Shown here piece by piece: positions 1-6,889 of a stretch of 14,323 nucleotides of DNA. The translations under genes and the position numbers were made by a program. How positions within the stretch are numbered: position 1 is the stretch's first letter; each line of letters starts with the position of its first letter. The notes beneath the pieces were generated by a model, which was not told the DNA's origin, did not search any database, and worked only from the letters and a program-made list of their open reading frames with translations. Source of the DNA: Ignavibacteriaceae bacterium (GTDB taxonomy: Bacteria > Bacteroidota > Ignavibacteria > Ignavibacteriales > Ignavibacteriaceae); assembly GCA_025455085.1 (NCBI GenBank), contig JALONF010000029.1, positions 1-14,323 of the forward strand, written 5' to 3'.

Positions 1-501
1 GTTCCTGAAGAAAACATGATAGGCAGGGAAGGTCGCGGTTTTATTATCGCAATGAAAACTTTAGATGGTGGAAGATTAACAATTGGAGCCTGCTGTCTTG
101 GTGCCTCAAGAGAACTGCTGGAATTATCAACAAATTATGCAAAGCACAGGAAGCAATTTGGCGAAACAATTTCCAAATTTCAGGCTGTTCAGTTTATGCT
201 TGCAGAAATGGCATCAAAAATTTATCCAATGGAAAGCATCGTCTACCGATGTGCTTATGATTACGACCAGGGAAAGGATGTTTCAGTTGATGCAGCAATA
301 GTAAAGCTTTATGCTTCTGAAGCAATGACAGAAGTTGCAGATAAAGCTCTTCAGGTTCATGGAGGGATGGGTTTTTCCCGTGAACTTCCGATGGAAAGAT
401 ATTATCGTGATGCAAGAATTTTAAGAATTTTTGAAGGAACAACTGAAATACAAAAAATGATTATCGGAAGACATGTTATTAGAGTGAACGGGAAAGTTTA
501 A
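1..501 (+). CDS. Acyl-CoA dehydrogenase, C-terminal part (5' end outside window)
   Basis: The reading frame is open from base 1 and ends at a TAA at 499-501, giving about 166 C-terminal residues. The ATG at 16 is internal. This is the helical C-terminal domain of an FAD-dependent acyl-CoA dehydrogenase, which makes the first alpha,beta double bond in acyl-CoA beta-oxidation and passes electrons to ETF. Visible motifs are the FAD-contact segment HRKQFGETISKFQAVQ, QVHGGMGFSRELPMERYYRD, and the terminal RIFEGTTEIQKMIIGRH. The Glu of FEGTTEIQ (codon 433-435) is in the catalytic-base position of short/medium-chain enzymes. Chain-length preference cannot be read from this fragment. The HisA-like gene follows after 2 nt, so the two are probably co-transcribed. 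Confidence 0.93.
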   Translation, partial: VPEENMIGREGRGFIIAMKTLDGGRLTIGACCLGASRELLELSTNYAKHRKQFGETISKFQAVQFMLAEMASKIYPMESIVYRCAYDYDQGKDVSVDAAIVKLYASEAMTEVADKALQVHGGMGFSRELPMERYYRDARILRIFEGTTEIQKMIIGRHVIRVNGKV

Positions 502-503
502 GT

Positions 504-1259
504 ATGAATCAAAAACTTTTAGTCATACCATCAATAGATATTAAAAACGGAAAATGTGTTCGTACTGTTCAGGGAATACCAGAATTGGATTGCTACGAAT
601 ATGGAAACAATCCAGTGCAGATGGCAAAAATCTGGAGAGCAGAAAATGCAAAGATGATTCATGTCACAGATTTTGACGGCGCTCATGAACAATCAAAAAG
701 AAACTATAAAGTTATTGAAGAAATCTGTTCATCAGTTGTTATTCCTGTCGAGTTTGCAGGCGGAATTCGAACTCATCAGGATGCAGATGAGATAATGAAA
801 ACAGGAGTAATCAGGCTTGCAATCAACTCAATGGCAATTGAAAATAAAAACGAGTTCATCAAAGTCTTTGAAAAGTACGGCCCTAACAAAATTGTTATAT
901 CACTCGATGTTTTTGGTGAAGAATTAATGGTAAGAGGCAGAAGCAAAAAAACAGGAATCAACTTTAGAGTATTTTCAACTGAAATGGTTGCCGTGGGAGT
1001 AAACAGATTTGTAGTTTGTGATATCACAAGAAATGGAACACAGCTAGGACCCAATATTCATTTATCAAGAGAAATTGCTGAGTTGACTGGTGCAAGAGTA
1101 ACTCACGCTGGCGGAATCAGGAATAAAGATGAATTAATGGATATTCAAAAATTGATACCGGTTGGAGTTGATTCTGCAATTATTGGTCGCTCACTTTATG
1201 AGAACAGGTTCCCCTGCCAGAAACTTTGGCGTGTTGCTGAATCGGGAATATTCAATTAA
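504..1259 (+). CDS. HisA-family (beta/alpha)8-barrel protein, divergent paralogue lacking the general-acid Asp
   Basis: This 251-residue protein aligns along its length with HisA (ProFAR isomerase, histidine biosynthesis). Retained features are IPSID with the catalytic-base Asp at residue 12, FAGGIR at 84-89 for phosphate binding, ISLD with Asp135, LGPN at 181-184, and IIGRSLYENRFPCQKLW at the C-terminus, which resembles Chlorobi HisA. The usual TDI-x-x-DGT motif reads CDITRNGT: residue 177 is Asn (AAT, 1032-1034) where HisA/PriA has the general acid (Asp175 in M. tuberculosis PriA, Asp176 in Salmonella HisA). The Trp of the PriA RGRGW segment is also absent (RGRSKK, 144-149), and the GS/GT phosphate loop reads NS (108-109). 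It lies behind an acyl-CoA dehydrogenase gene, not in a his operon. The fold is clear, but ordinary HisA activity is doubtful. The ATG follows GGGAAAG at the end of the upstream gene. Confidence 0.85.
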   Translation: MNQKLLVIPSIDIKNGKCVRTVQGIPELDCYEYGNNPVQMAKIWRAENAKMIHVTDFDGAHEQSKRNYKVIEEICSSVVIPVEFAGGIRTHQDADEIMKTGVIRLAINSMAIENKNEFIKVFEKYGPNKIVISLDVFGEELMVRGRSKKTGINFRVFSTEMVAVGVNRFVVCDITRNGTQLGPNIHLSREIAELTGARVTHAGGIRNKDELMDIQKLIPVGVDSAIIGRSLYENRFPCQKLWRVAESGIFN

Positions 1260-1324
1260 AATAGTTCAATAATTTCGCTCAGCCTATACTCTTTTTGTTA
1301 TTAAATGATTAATTTTGAATAAAG

Positions 1325-1378
1325 TTGAACGTGTAATTAAAGAATTGATAAGTACTTCACGTATTCAATATTTTTTTT
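1325..1378 (+). terminator. Possible bulged-hairpin terminator after the HisA-like gene
   Basis: TTGAACGTG (1325-1333) can pair with CACGTATTCAA (1358-1368) as 9 base pairs with a 2-nt bulge and a 24-nt loop. Eight T (1371-1378) follow. It sits 65 nt after the HisA-like stop and about 20 nt before the next start codon. The stem is AT-rich and the loop is long, so a leader structure or protein-binding palindrome for the downstream gene is an alternative. The rest of the 1260-1397 gap shows a TAATTTTG at 1310-1317 with no suitable -33 partner, and nothing else I can name. Confidence 0.35.
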
Positions 1379-1397
1379 AATAAAATCCATACCTGAA

Positions 1398-1928
1398 ATG
1401 ATCGAAGAAAATAAAAAAACAATTCACAGCAGCTTCTGGGCAAATATATTTCACACACCAACTGAATCAGATGAGCTTATACATTCTTTACAGGCAATTC
1501 CATTATTTAAATCTTTAAACAAAAGAGATATATCGGGTCTGCTTGGCATAATTCACAATAGAAATTATATCGCCGGCGAATATATTTTCTACCAGGGTGA
1601 CCCAGGAATAGGATTGTATCTTATACGTGAAGGAGAAGTTCAGATAACCCGAGAAGGTGAGACAGGTGACAAAGTACCTTTGGCTGTTTTCCATAAAGGT
1701 GATTTCTTTGGTGAACTCGCGCTGGTTGATAGCGAAAAACGATCTGCATCTGCAATTGCTATCAGTGACACAAAGCTTTCAGTTATATTCAAACCAGATC
1801 TTGACGAATTCATTGAGAAGTATCCTAAGAAAGGTATTAAAATTGTACAGGGGATTGCAGAGATCACTGCTGTAAGATTAAGAACATTAAATGAAGATTA
1901 TTTTAATCTTCGAACCGAAAATAAATAA
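1398..1928 (+). CDS. Stand-alone cyclic-nucleotide-binding domain protein
   Basis: This 176-residue protein is made almost entirely of one Crp/PKA-type cNMP-binding beta-roll, residues about 34-150, after a polar N-terminal extension. GEYIFYQGDPGIGLYLI (60-76) and REGEVQI match the first strands. The phosphate-binding cassette reads FFGELALVDSEKRSASAIA (103-121), with Glu106, Arg115 and Ser116 in the cassette positions, so ligand binding looks possible. No DNA-binding helix-turn-helix follows; the C-terminus is a short helical tail. It is therefore not a complete Crp/Fnr regulator. It may act as a sensor subunit or through a partner. A universal stress protein gene starts 12 nt after its stop, suggesting co-expression. 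The ATG at 1398 is the natural start but has only a weak upstream purine signal. Confidence 0.88.
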   Translation: MIEENKKTIHSSFWANIFHTPTESDELIHSLQAIPLFKSLNKRDISGLLGIIHNRNYIAGEYIFYQGDPGIGLYLIREGEVQITREGETGDKVPLAVFHKGDFFGELALVDSEKRSASAIAISDTKLSVIFKPDLDEFIEKYPKKGIKIVQGIAEITAVRLRTLNEDYFNLRTENK

Positions 1929-1929
1929 T

Positions 1930-1934
1930 GGAGG
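1930..1934 (+). promoter_or_regulatory. Shine-Dalgarno GGAGG for the universal stress gene
   Basis: GGAGG lies 6 nt before the ATG at 1941 and just after the preceding stop codon. It fixes this start. It is the clearest ribosome-binding site in the window. Confidence 0.8.
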
Positions 1935-1940
1935 TTTAAT

Positions 1941-2423
1941 ATGGGACCCGACATTCATAAAATACTTGTTCCGATTGATTTTTCAGATTATTCCAAAAGC
2001 GCTCTGAAGTATGCAGTTAACTTTTGTAAGAATTGTAAAGCAGAAATGATTCTCATTTATGTGGTTGAACCGGTCATCTATCCGCCGGACTTCAGCATGG
2101 GACAAATAGCAATTCCATCTGTGAATGCTGAGTGGGATGAAAGAGCCAGACAGGAACTCGATAAACTGGCAAAGGAAGAAATACCATCCAACGTTCCTGT
2201 GAAGACAATCATTAAAACGGGAAAGCCATTTGTTGAAATTGTTGAAACGGCAAGTGAACTTGACGTTGACTTGATAATTATTGCTACACACGGTCGTTCA
2301 GGTGTTGAGCATATCCTTTTTGGAAGCACTGCGGAGAAAGTTGTTAGAAAAGCTCCCTGCCCTGTTTTGACCTTGCGGGAACCGATAAAAGGTTTTAATT
2401 ATAAAGATGGAATGAAAAAGTAA
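1941..2423 (+). CDS. Universal stress protein (UspA family, ATP-binding type)
   Basis: This is a single Usp domain of 160 residues. It opens with HKILVPIDFSDYSKSALKYA, with Asp13 in the position that contacts adenine in MJ0577. It closes with ATHGRSGVEHILFGSTAEK (115-133) and APCPVLTL. The Gly-x9-Gly-Ser part of the nucleotide-binding motif (Gly118, Gly128, Ser129) is intact. The first Gly of G2xG9xG(S/T) is Ala115, a common variant. The protein is cytosolic with no signal peptide, and probably a dimer by family. It is likely co-transcribed with the cyclic-nucleotide-binding protein upstream, which hints at second-messenger or energy-stress control. The gene converges on the polyprenyl synthase gene with only 19 nt between stop codons, where no GC-rich hairpin is visible. 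Confidence 0.95.
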   Translation: MGPDIHKILVPIDFSDYSKSALKYAVNFCKNCKAEMILIYVVEPVIYPPDFSMGQIAIPSVNAEWDERARQELDKLAKEEIPSNVPVKTIIKTGKPFVEIVETASELDVDLIIIATHGRSGVEHILFGSTAEKVVRKAPCPVLTLREPIKGFNYKDGMKK

Positions 2424-2442
2424 AAAGTTGAGTAGCGTTAAA

Positions 2443-3423
2443 TTAATTTTTTCTGTCAACAACAAAATTTATAAGTGCTTCGAGAGCAAGCTTGCTTTGT
2501 GAATCGGGAAGTTTATTGAGTGCATCTTTAGCATTTTGTGAGTAAGTTCTTGCTTGACTAACAGCGTAGTCTATTCCTTTATTCTCCCTTACGAAATTAA
2601 TCACAGCATCAACATTAGTTTTTTCTTTTCCGTTTTTAATTATTTTTCTGATCTCAGAAGCTTTAACAGAAGATACCTGGTTGAGAGAATAAATTAATGG
2701 TAAAGTGATTTTCTTCTCTTTAATATCTCCACCGGCTCTCTTGCCAGTAATTGAAAGGCTCCCTTCATAATCAAGTATATCATCACGAATCTGAAATGAA
2801 ATACCAAGATTCTTGCCAAACTCTCCCATTGCAGTAATATAAGCTGGATCTGAACTAGCACTCATTGCGCCAATCGTGCAACAGGTTTCAATTAGTGAAG
2901 CAGTCTTGTCAGATATGACTCTGAAGTAGGTTTCCTCATCAATATCGAGCTTTCGGGTTTTTTGAATTTGAAGAAGTTCGCCTTCAGACATTCTTTTTAC
3001 TGTGTTAGTAACAACTTCCAGAAAATCATAGTCTTTGCCTTCCATAGCGATCAGTAAACCTTTTGATAAAAGATAATCTCCCATCAAAACTGCGATCTTA
3101 TTTTTGAAGACTTTGTTGATTGACCATAGTCCCCTTCTTTTGTCAGCATTATCAACTACATCATCGTGAACAAGTGTTGCTGTATGAAGAAGTTCAACAA
3201 GTACTGCACCACGGTAACTTCGTTCGTTTATTCCTCCCGAAACTTTCGCTGAAAGAAGAACAAGCAAAGGTCTGATTTTTTTTCCCTTCTGCCTGATGAT
3301 GTAACGTGTAACTAGATCAACAAGTCCCACATTAGAGCGAAGAGATTCCCTGAAGATTTTACTGAAGGTTTCAAGCTCACTTTTAATGGGCTGCGTTATT
3401 TCAGAAAGTTGATTTTTAAGCAC
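2443..3423 (-). CDS. Long-chain polyprenyl diphosphate synthase
   Basis: This 326-residue trans-prenyltransferase condenses isopentenyl diphosphate onto an allylic primer. Visible motifs are GKKIRPLL (47-54), the first Asp-rich motif HDDVVDNADKRRG (DDxxD at 87-91), SDKTASL (171-177) and the second Asp-rich motif QIRDDILDYEG (DDxxD at 214-218), followed by KKITLPLI. The residue five before the first DDxxD is small (Ala82), which in this family goes with long products. The likely product is therefore a heptaprenyl-to-nonaprenyl chain for menaquinone rather than farnesyl diphosphate (inference). The start is GTG at 3423, which overlaps the end of tatC by 8 nt, so translational coupling is likely. 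It could be named ispB or hepT, but the chain length is not proven. It is the last gene of the glyA-tatC operon. Confidence 0.92.
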   Translation of the reverse strand: MLKNQLSEITQPIKSELETFSKIFRESLRSNVGLVDLVTRYIIRQKGKKIRPLLVLLSAKVSGGINERSYRGAVLVELLHTATLVHDDVVDNADKRRGLWSINKVFKNKIAVLMGDYLLSKGLLIAMEGKDYDFLEVVTNTVKRMSEGELLQIQKTRKLDIDEETYFRVISDKTASLIETCCTIGAMSASSDPAYITAMGEFGKNLGISFQIRDDILDYEGSLSITGKRAGGDIKEKKITLPLIYSLNQVSSVKASEIRKIIKNGKEKTNVDAVINFVRENKGIDYAVSQARTYSQNAKDALNKLPDSQSKLALEALINFVVDRKN

Positions 3424-4180
3424 TTTTCTTTGAAGATAATTTTGATATAAAAATACTTATTTCGTATAAGAGAACCAATGGAACTGCAAGAATTATCTGC
3501 GAGACGGGATCAGCCCCAGGAGTTAAAAATGCTGATAAAACCAGGATAATAACAATTGCATGCCTCCTGTATTTCCTCATAAACTTAGGTGTTAATATTC
3601 CAAGCTTCGAAAGAAAGAATGAAATCATCGGGAGTTCAAAAACCACACCCGCAGCCAGCATTACACTAATAATTATTGACATATATTCTTCTATAGAGAA
3701 CTCATTCTTTATTGCTTCTGAACCAAACTGAGCTGCAAATTTCATTGCTAGCGGAAGCATAACAAAATAAGCAAAAGCAACACCGGCAAGGAAACAAAAT
3801 GTAGAAAAGAAAACTATCCAGAGAATATATTTTCTTTCTTTTTTTCTAAGAGCAGGCGCAATAAACTGCCATAGCTGATAAAAGATATTTGGAAGACTCG
3901 CTACAATCCCTACTATGATAGCTACCTGAACATAAAGGAAAAGTTGTCCAAATGGTCTTAAGTTTTGAAGCGAAGCATTAGCATCCCGTGCAGGTCTAAG
4001 CAATACAATTTCAACCAGCGGATCTATGAATATCCATGCAATTATCGTAAATATAAGAACACCAATAATTGCATAGATTATCCGCCATCGAAGCTCTTCA
4101 ACATGATCCAAAAATGACATTTCAACATCACTGCCATACTGTTCCTCACCACCATTCTTGGTCGTCTCTTCTGCTGCCAA
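3416..4180 (-). CDS. tatC: Sec-independent protein translocase TatC
   Basis: This 254-residue inner-membrane protein has six predicted membrane helices and is the twin-arginine signal-peptide receptor of the Tat pathway. The N-terminal signature MSFLDHVEELRWR (21-33) is intact. So are FELP (181-184), with the conserved membrane-embedded Glu, and LTPGADPVSQ (209-218). The start is uncertain. The frame opens with TTG at 4180, 18 nt after the glyA stop, giving an acidic 20-residue extension. ATG at 4120 would start directly at MSFLDH, like many family members. No tatA or tatB gene is in the window, so the partner subunits must be elsewhere. It sits between glyA and the polyprenyl synthase gene and overlaps the latter. 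Confidence 0.96.
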   Translation of the reverse strand: MAAEETTKNGGEEQYGSDVEMSFLDHVEELRWRIIYAIIGVLIFTIIAWIFIDPLVEIVLLRPARDANASLQNLRPFGQLFLYVQVAIIVGIVASLPNIFYQLWQFIAPALRKKERKYILWIVFFSTFCFLAGVAFAYFVMLPLAMKFAAQFGSEAIKNEFSIEEYMSIIISVMLAAGVVFELPMISFFLSKLGILTPKFMRKYRRHAIVIILVLSAFLTPGADPVSQIILAVPLVLLYEISIFISKLSSKKSA

Positions 4181-4198
4181 TATTACTGACTCAATTGT

Positions 4199-5494
4199 TT
4201 AGATGATATTCTGATAAAGTGGGAAACCAGAGCATAATTCCTTAACATCTTTTACAAGCCCGTTGAGCTTGGATTCATCTTCAGCATTAACAATTGCTGT
4301 ATTAATAATTTCAGCAATCTTTCTCATTTCATTTTCTTTCATTCCACGAGTAGTTATAGCAGGAGTTCCAATTCGAATTCCACTTGTTACAAATGGACTT
4401 TTAGTATCGAATGGGACCATATTCTTGTTTACAGTTATGCCTGCTCTCTCAAGAGCATTTTCAGCCTTCTTACCGGAAATATTTTTATTTGAAAGATCAA
4501 TAAGCATAAGGTGATTATCAGTTCCGCTTGACACAACATCAAAACCATAGTTCATTAATTCATTGGCAAGTGCCTGCGCATTTTTAATAACCTGTTGAGT
4601 ATAAATTTTGAATTTGTCATCCAGTACTTCAGCGAATGCAACAGCTTTAGCCATTATTATATGCATAAGAGGACCACCCTGGATGCCCGGCATCACTGAA
4701 CTATCATAAAGTTCGGACATCATTTTTAGTCTGTCGCCTTTTGGAGTTTTTAATCCAAACGGATTTTCTCTGTCTTTTCCTATCAAAATAATACCGCCCC
4801 TAGGACCACGAAGTGTTTTGTGAGTTGTAGAGGTGACGACATCACAATAAGGTAGAGGATTATCAAGTAATCCTTTTGCAATCAATCCTGCAGGATGAGC
4901 CATGTCGCACATCAGAAAAGCTCCTGTTGCATCTGCAATTTCCCTTAACTTTTTATAATCCCATTCACGTGAGTATGCACTTGCACCAGCAATGATAACT
5001 TTTGGTTTTTCTTTCTTTGCAAGATCTTCGATGATGTTGTAATCAAGAAGTCTCGTGTCTTTATTCAATTCGTAACCAACAGCTTGATAAAGCTTACCTG
5101 AAAAGTTAACAGGTGAACCATGAGTTAGATGACCACCATGAGCAAGACTCAATCCAATAAATTTATCTCCCGGCTGCATAAGAGTCATCAGCACAGCCAT
5201 GTTTGCCTGCGAACCACTATGTGGCTGCACGTTGGCATATTCAGCATTAAAAATTTTCCTTAGTCTTTCGCGTGCAAGGTCTTCAGCCATATCCACAAAC
5301 TCGCAGCCGCCATAATAACGTTTACCGGGATATCCTTCAGCATACTTATTCGTGAGCGGAGAACCTGCAGCTTCAAGAACGGCAGGACTAACAAAATTCT
5401 CTGAAGCAATCAGCTCAAGCTTATTTTGCTGACGTTCAATTTCGTTTTTTAGTATTTGAAATACTTCTGAATCAGTTTTTAGATGGGAATACAT
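4199..5494 (-). CDS. glyA: Serine hydroxymethyltransferase GlyA
   Basis: This is the PLP enzyme that converts serine and tetrahydrofolate to glycine and 5,10-methylene-THF, and it is the main source of one-carbon units. I chose the ATG at 5494 (431 residues). The same frame also has a TTG four codons upstream at 5506, and neither has a strong ribosome-binding site. Family landmarks are LELIASENF, NKYAEGYPGKRYYGGCE, HSGSQAN, DMAHPAGL (Asp197, His200) and TSTTHKTLRGPRGG, with the PLP-linked lysine at 226. The length is normal and all motifs are intact. It is the first gene of the glyA-tatC-polyprenyl synthase operon, and begins just downstream of the terminator of the operon to its right. No glycine or THF riboswitch fits in the short leader. 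Confidence 0.97.
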   Translation of the reverse strand: MYSHLKTDSEVFQILKNEIERQQNKLELIASENFVSPAVLEAAGSPLTNKYAEGYPGKRYYGGCEFVDMAEDLARERLRKIFNAEYANVQPHSGSQANMAVLMTLMQPGDKFIGLSLAHGGHLTHGSPVNFSGKLYQAVGYELNKDTRLLDYNIIEDLAKKEKPKVIIAGASAYSREWDYKKLREIADATGAFLMCDMAHPAGLIAKGLLDNPLPYCDVVTSTTHKTLRGPRGGIILIGKDRENPFGLKTPKGDRLKMMSELYDSSVMPGIQGGPLMHIIMAKAVAFAEVLDDKFKIYTQQVIKNAQALANELMNYGFDVVSSGTDNHLMLIDLSNKNISGKKAENALERAGITVNKNMVPFDTKSPFVTSGIRIGTPAITTRGMKENEMRKIAEIINTAIVNAEDESKLNGLVKDVKELCSGFPLYQNII

Positions 5495-5522
5495 AATACA
5501 TTTCAATTTTGTTTTTGATAAT

Positions 5523-5530
5523 CAAATTTA
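5523..5530 (-). promoter_or_regulatory. Possible -7 box of the glyA promoter
   Basis: Read on the minus strand this is TAAATTTG, matching the Bacteroidetes -7 consensus TAnnTTTG, 29 nt before the glyA ATG. A promoter is needed here because the terminator lies directly upstream. No TTG is found 19-21 nt further upstream, because that position falls within the terminator hairpin. Support is therefore partial. Confidence 0.3.
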
Positions 5531-5531
5531 A

Positions 5532-5560
5532 TAAAAAAATCCGGCAGTTGCCGGACTTTT
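5532..5560 (-). terminator. Rho-independent terminator of the glgA operon
   Basis: TCCGGC (5540-5545) pairs exactly with GCCGGA (5550-5555) around AGTT, followed on the minus strand by a run of seven T (5539-5533). It lies 44 nt after the stop of the TPR lipoprotein gene and before glyA. It is nearly symmetrical, with CTTTT on the plus side, but no plus-strand gene ends here. Confidence 0.85.
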
Positions 5561-5598
5561 AAAAATTGAATCTTTATTATCGATCTTTAATTCGTGAT

Positions 5599-6873
5599 TT
5601 ATGGAACGGTTACACTTTTGCCAATCCATCCAAAACAATCACCTGTAATCGGTAAAACATCACCAGATTTTTTCTTGTTAAAGAAATAATCTTCCTGCGT
5701 TGGAACCGAACTTGAAAGAGCACCAATTCTATCTCTTGCCTGAGCAAGCGATGGATCAATACTTACTGCCCTTCTGTAAGTGTCCTGAGCTAGCAAATAC
5801 ACAAGCTTTGTTTGAAAATCAAATTTACAATCTCTTGCAGATTGTTCATATAGCAGACCGATTGAAAATATTGCCATACCCCAACCACCAGCTTTATCGT
5901 TGGCTGTTTCAAAATACTGTCTTGCTCTGCTCAACTTGCCCTGTTCTTTATAAATCAATCCAAGATTGAAATAATAATCTTTTGTATTTGGATCAAGTTT
6001 TATAAGAGTATTATAAGCATTTTCAGAATCATTCAATCGGCCAACTTTGTTGTAACATGATGCCAATTGATTCCAGTAGTTTATTGTTTCAGGAGATTTT
6101 TGAGTTAAAAATTCCAGTGGTTCGATTGCTCTTTCACAATCTTGTGCTCGTATGCACTCAGAAGCATAAACCCAGGCTTTTTCAAGGTTATCTTTGTCAA
6201 GTTCCCAGTTCCTTTTTCGAATATCCAACAACTGACCAACATCTTCAACAAGAGTTGATAAAATTCTGGGCCATTCCGAGTTATCTGGTTCTCTTACAGC
6301 TAACTTTGCGTATACATCTATCGCTTTAGTTTTATAATCATTTGCATCACTCATATTAGCAATGTATATCTGACCAAATCTGTTATAATAATATGAATCC
6401 ATTTCGGGATTATATTCAGAGGCCTTTCGGTATTCGGCAATGGAAGTCTCAGCATCTGCTTTTAACCAGGTCTCCAGGACGAAGGCTTTTCTAACCTGGA
6501 AATAAGCCATTCCATCAGGGTAATATTGAATTGCCATGTTGTAAAAATTCAAAATTGAATCTTCTATAGCCTTTACTTCTTCCGGACTTACTGCTGAAGA
6601 ATCATGAAGATACCATAGGCAATCTTCCATCTTATAATAAATCCATTTTGAAAATTTTGCTTTATCGCAAGCCAGCACTTGCCAGCCGTATGGAATCGCA
6701 CTTGCGTAATCTTTATTCTTGTGATATTCAGAAAACAAACTGTAAAGTTTCAGTGTTTCCATTGAATCACAGTCAGAAGAGAAAGATGGATTAATTTTAT
6801 TTCCCGCAATCGCACAAGATGTAAATATTATTGCAGAGATTATAACTCCATAAATTTTCATTTTAGTTTTCAC
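5599..6873 (-). CDS. TPR-repeat lipoprotein, function unknown
   Basis: This 424-residue protein begins with a signal sequence ending in IIFTSCAIAG, where Cys20 is a plausible lipidation site. Cleavage after Ala23 by signal peptidase I is an alternative. The mature part is helical. The clearest tetratricopeptide repeats are at about 229-262, 265-298 (INYWNQLASCYNKVGRLNDS) and 299-331 (YYFNLGLIYKEQGKLSRARQ), with a further helix pair and the phrase YRRAVSIDPSLAQARDRIG near 366-384. The chain ends in a compact tail with TGDCFGWIGKSV. Cysteines are frequent for a secreted protein. The start is GTG at 6873, preceded by AAAGGG; ATG at 6861 is an alternative. It is the last gene of the glgA operon, 16 nt after the beta-barrel gene. 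It may be a periplasm-facing scaffold for envelope proteins (inference). Confidence 0.85.
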   Translation of the reverse strand: MKTKMKIYGVIISAIIFTSCAIAGNKINPSFSSDCDSMETLKLYSLFSEYHKNKDYASAIPYGWQVLACDKAKFSKWIYYKMEDCLWYLHDSSAVSPEEVKAIEDSILNFYNMAIQYYPDGMAYFQVRKAFVLETWLKADAETSIAEYRKASEYNPEMDSYYYNRFGQIYIANMSDANDYKTKAIDVYAKLAVREPDNSEWPRILSTLVEDVGQLLDIRKRNWELDKDNLEKAWVYASECIRAQDCERAIEPLEFLTQKSPETINYWNQLASCYNKVGRLNDSENAYNTLIKLDPNTKDYYFNLGLIYKEQGKLSRARQYFETANDKAGGWGMAIFSIGLLYEQSARDCKFDFQTKLVYLLAQDTYRRAVSIDPSLAQARDRIGALSSSVPTQEDYFFNKKKSGDVLPITGDCFGWIGKSVTVP

Positions 6874-6889
6874 TTTTCTACCCTTTTAA

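Noticed and set aside
83..301. Alternative-frame open stretch inside the acyl-CoA dehydrogenase and similar ones in other genes
   Set aside because: They overlap well-supported genes and carry no motifs; they arise from codon bias.
1310..1317. TAATTTTG as a promoter -7 box for the cNMP-binding gene
   Set aside because: No TTG lies 19-21 nt upstream (the nearest is 12 nt away), and such AT-rich octamers are common here.
2424..2442. Bidirectional terminator between the converging stress-protein and polyprenyl synthase genes
   Set aside because: The gap is AT-rich with A and T runs but no stable GC stem.
5495..5540. Glycine or THF riboswitch upstream of glyA
   Set aside because: Only about 45 nt separate the terminator and the start codon, too little for a known riboswitch, and no conserved core is visible.
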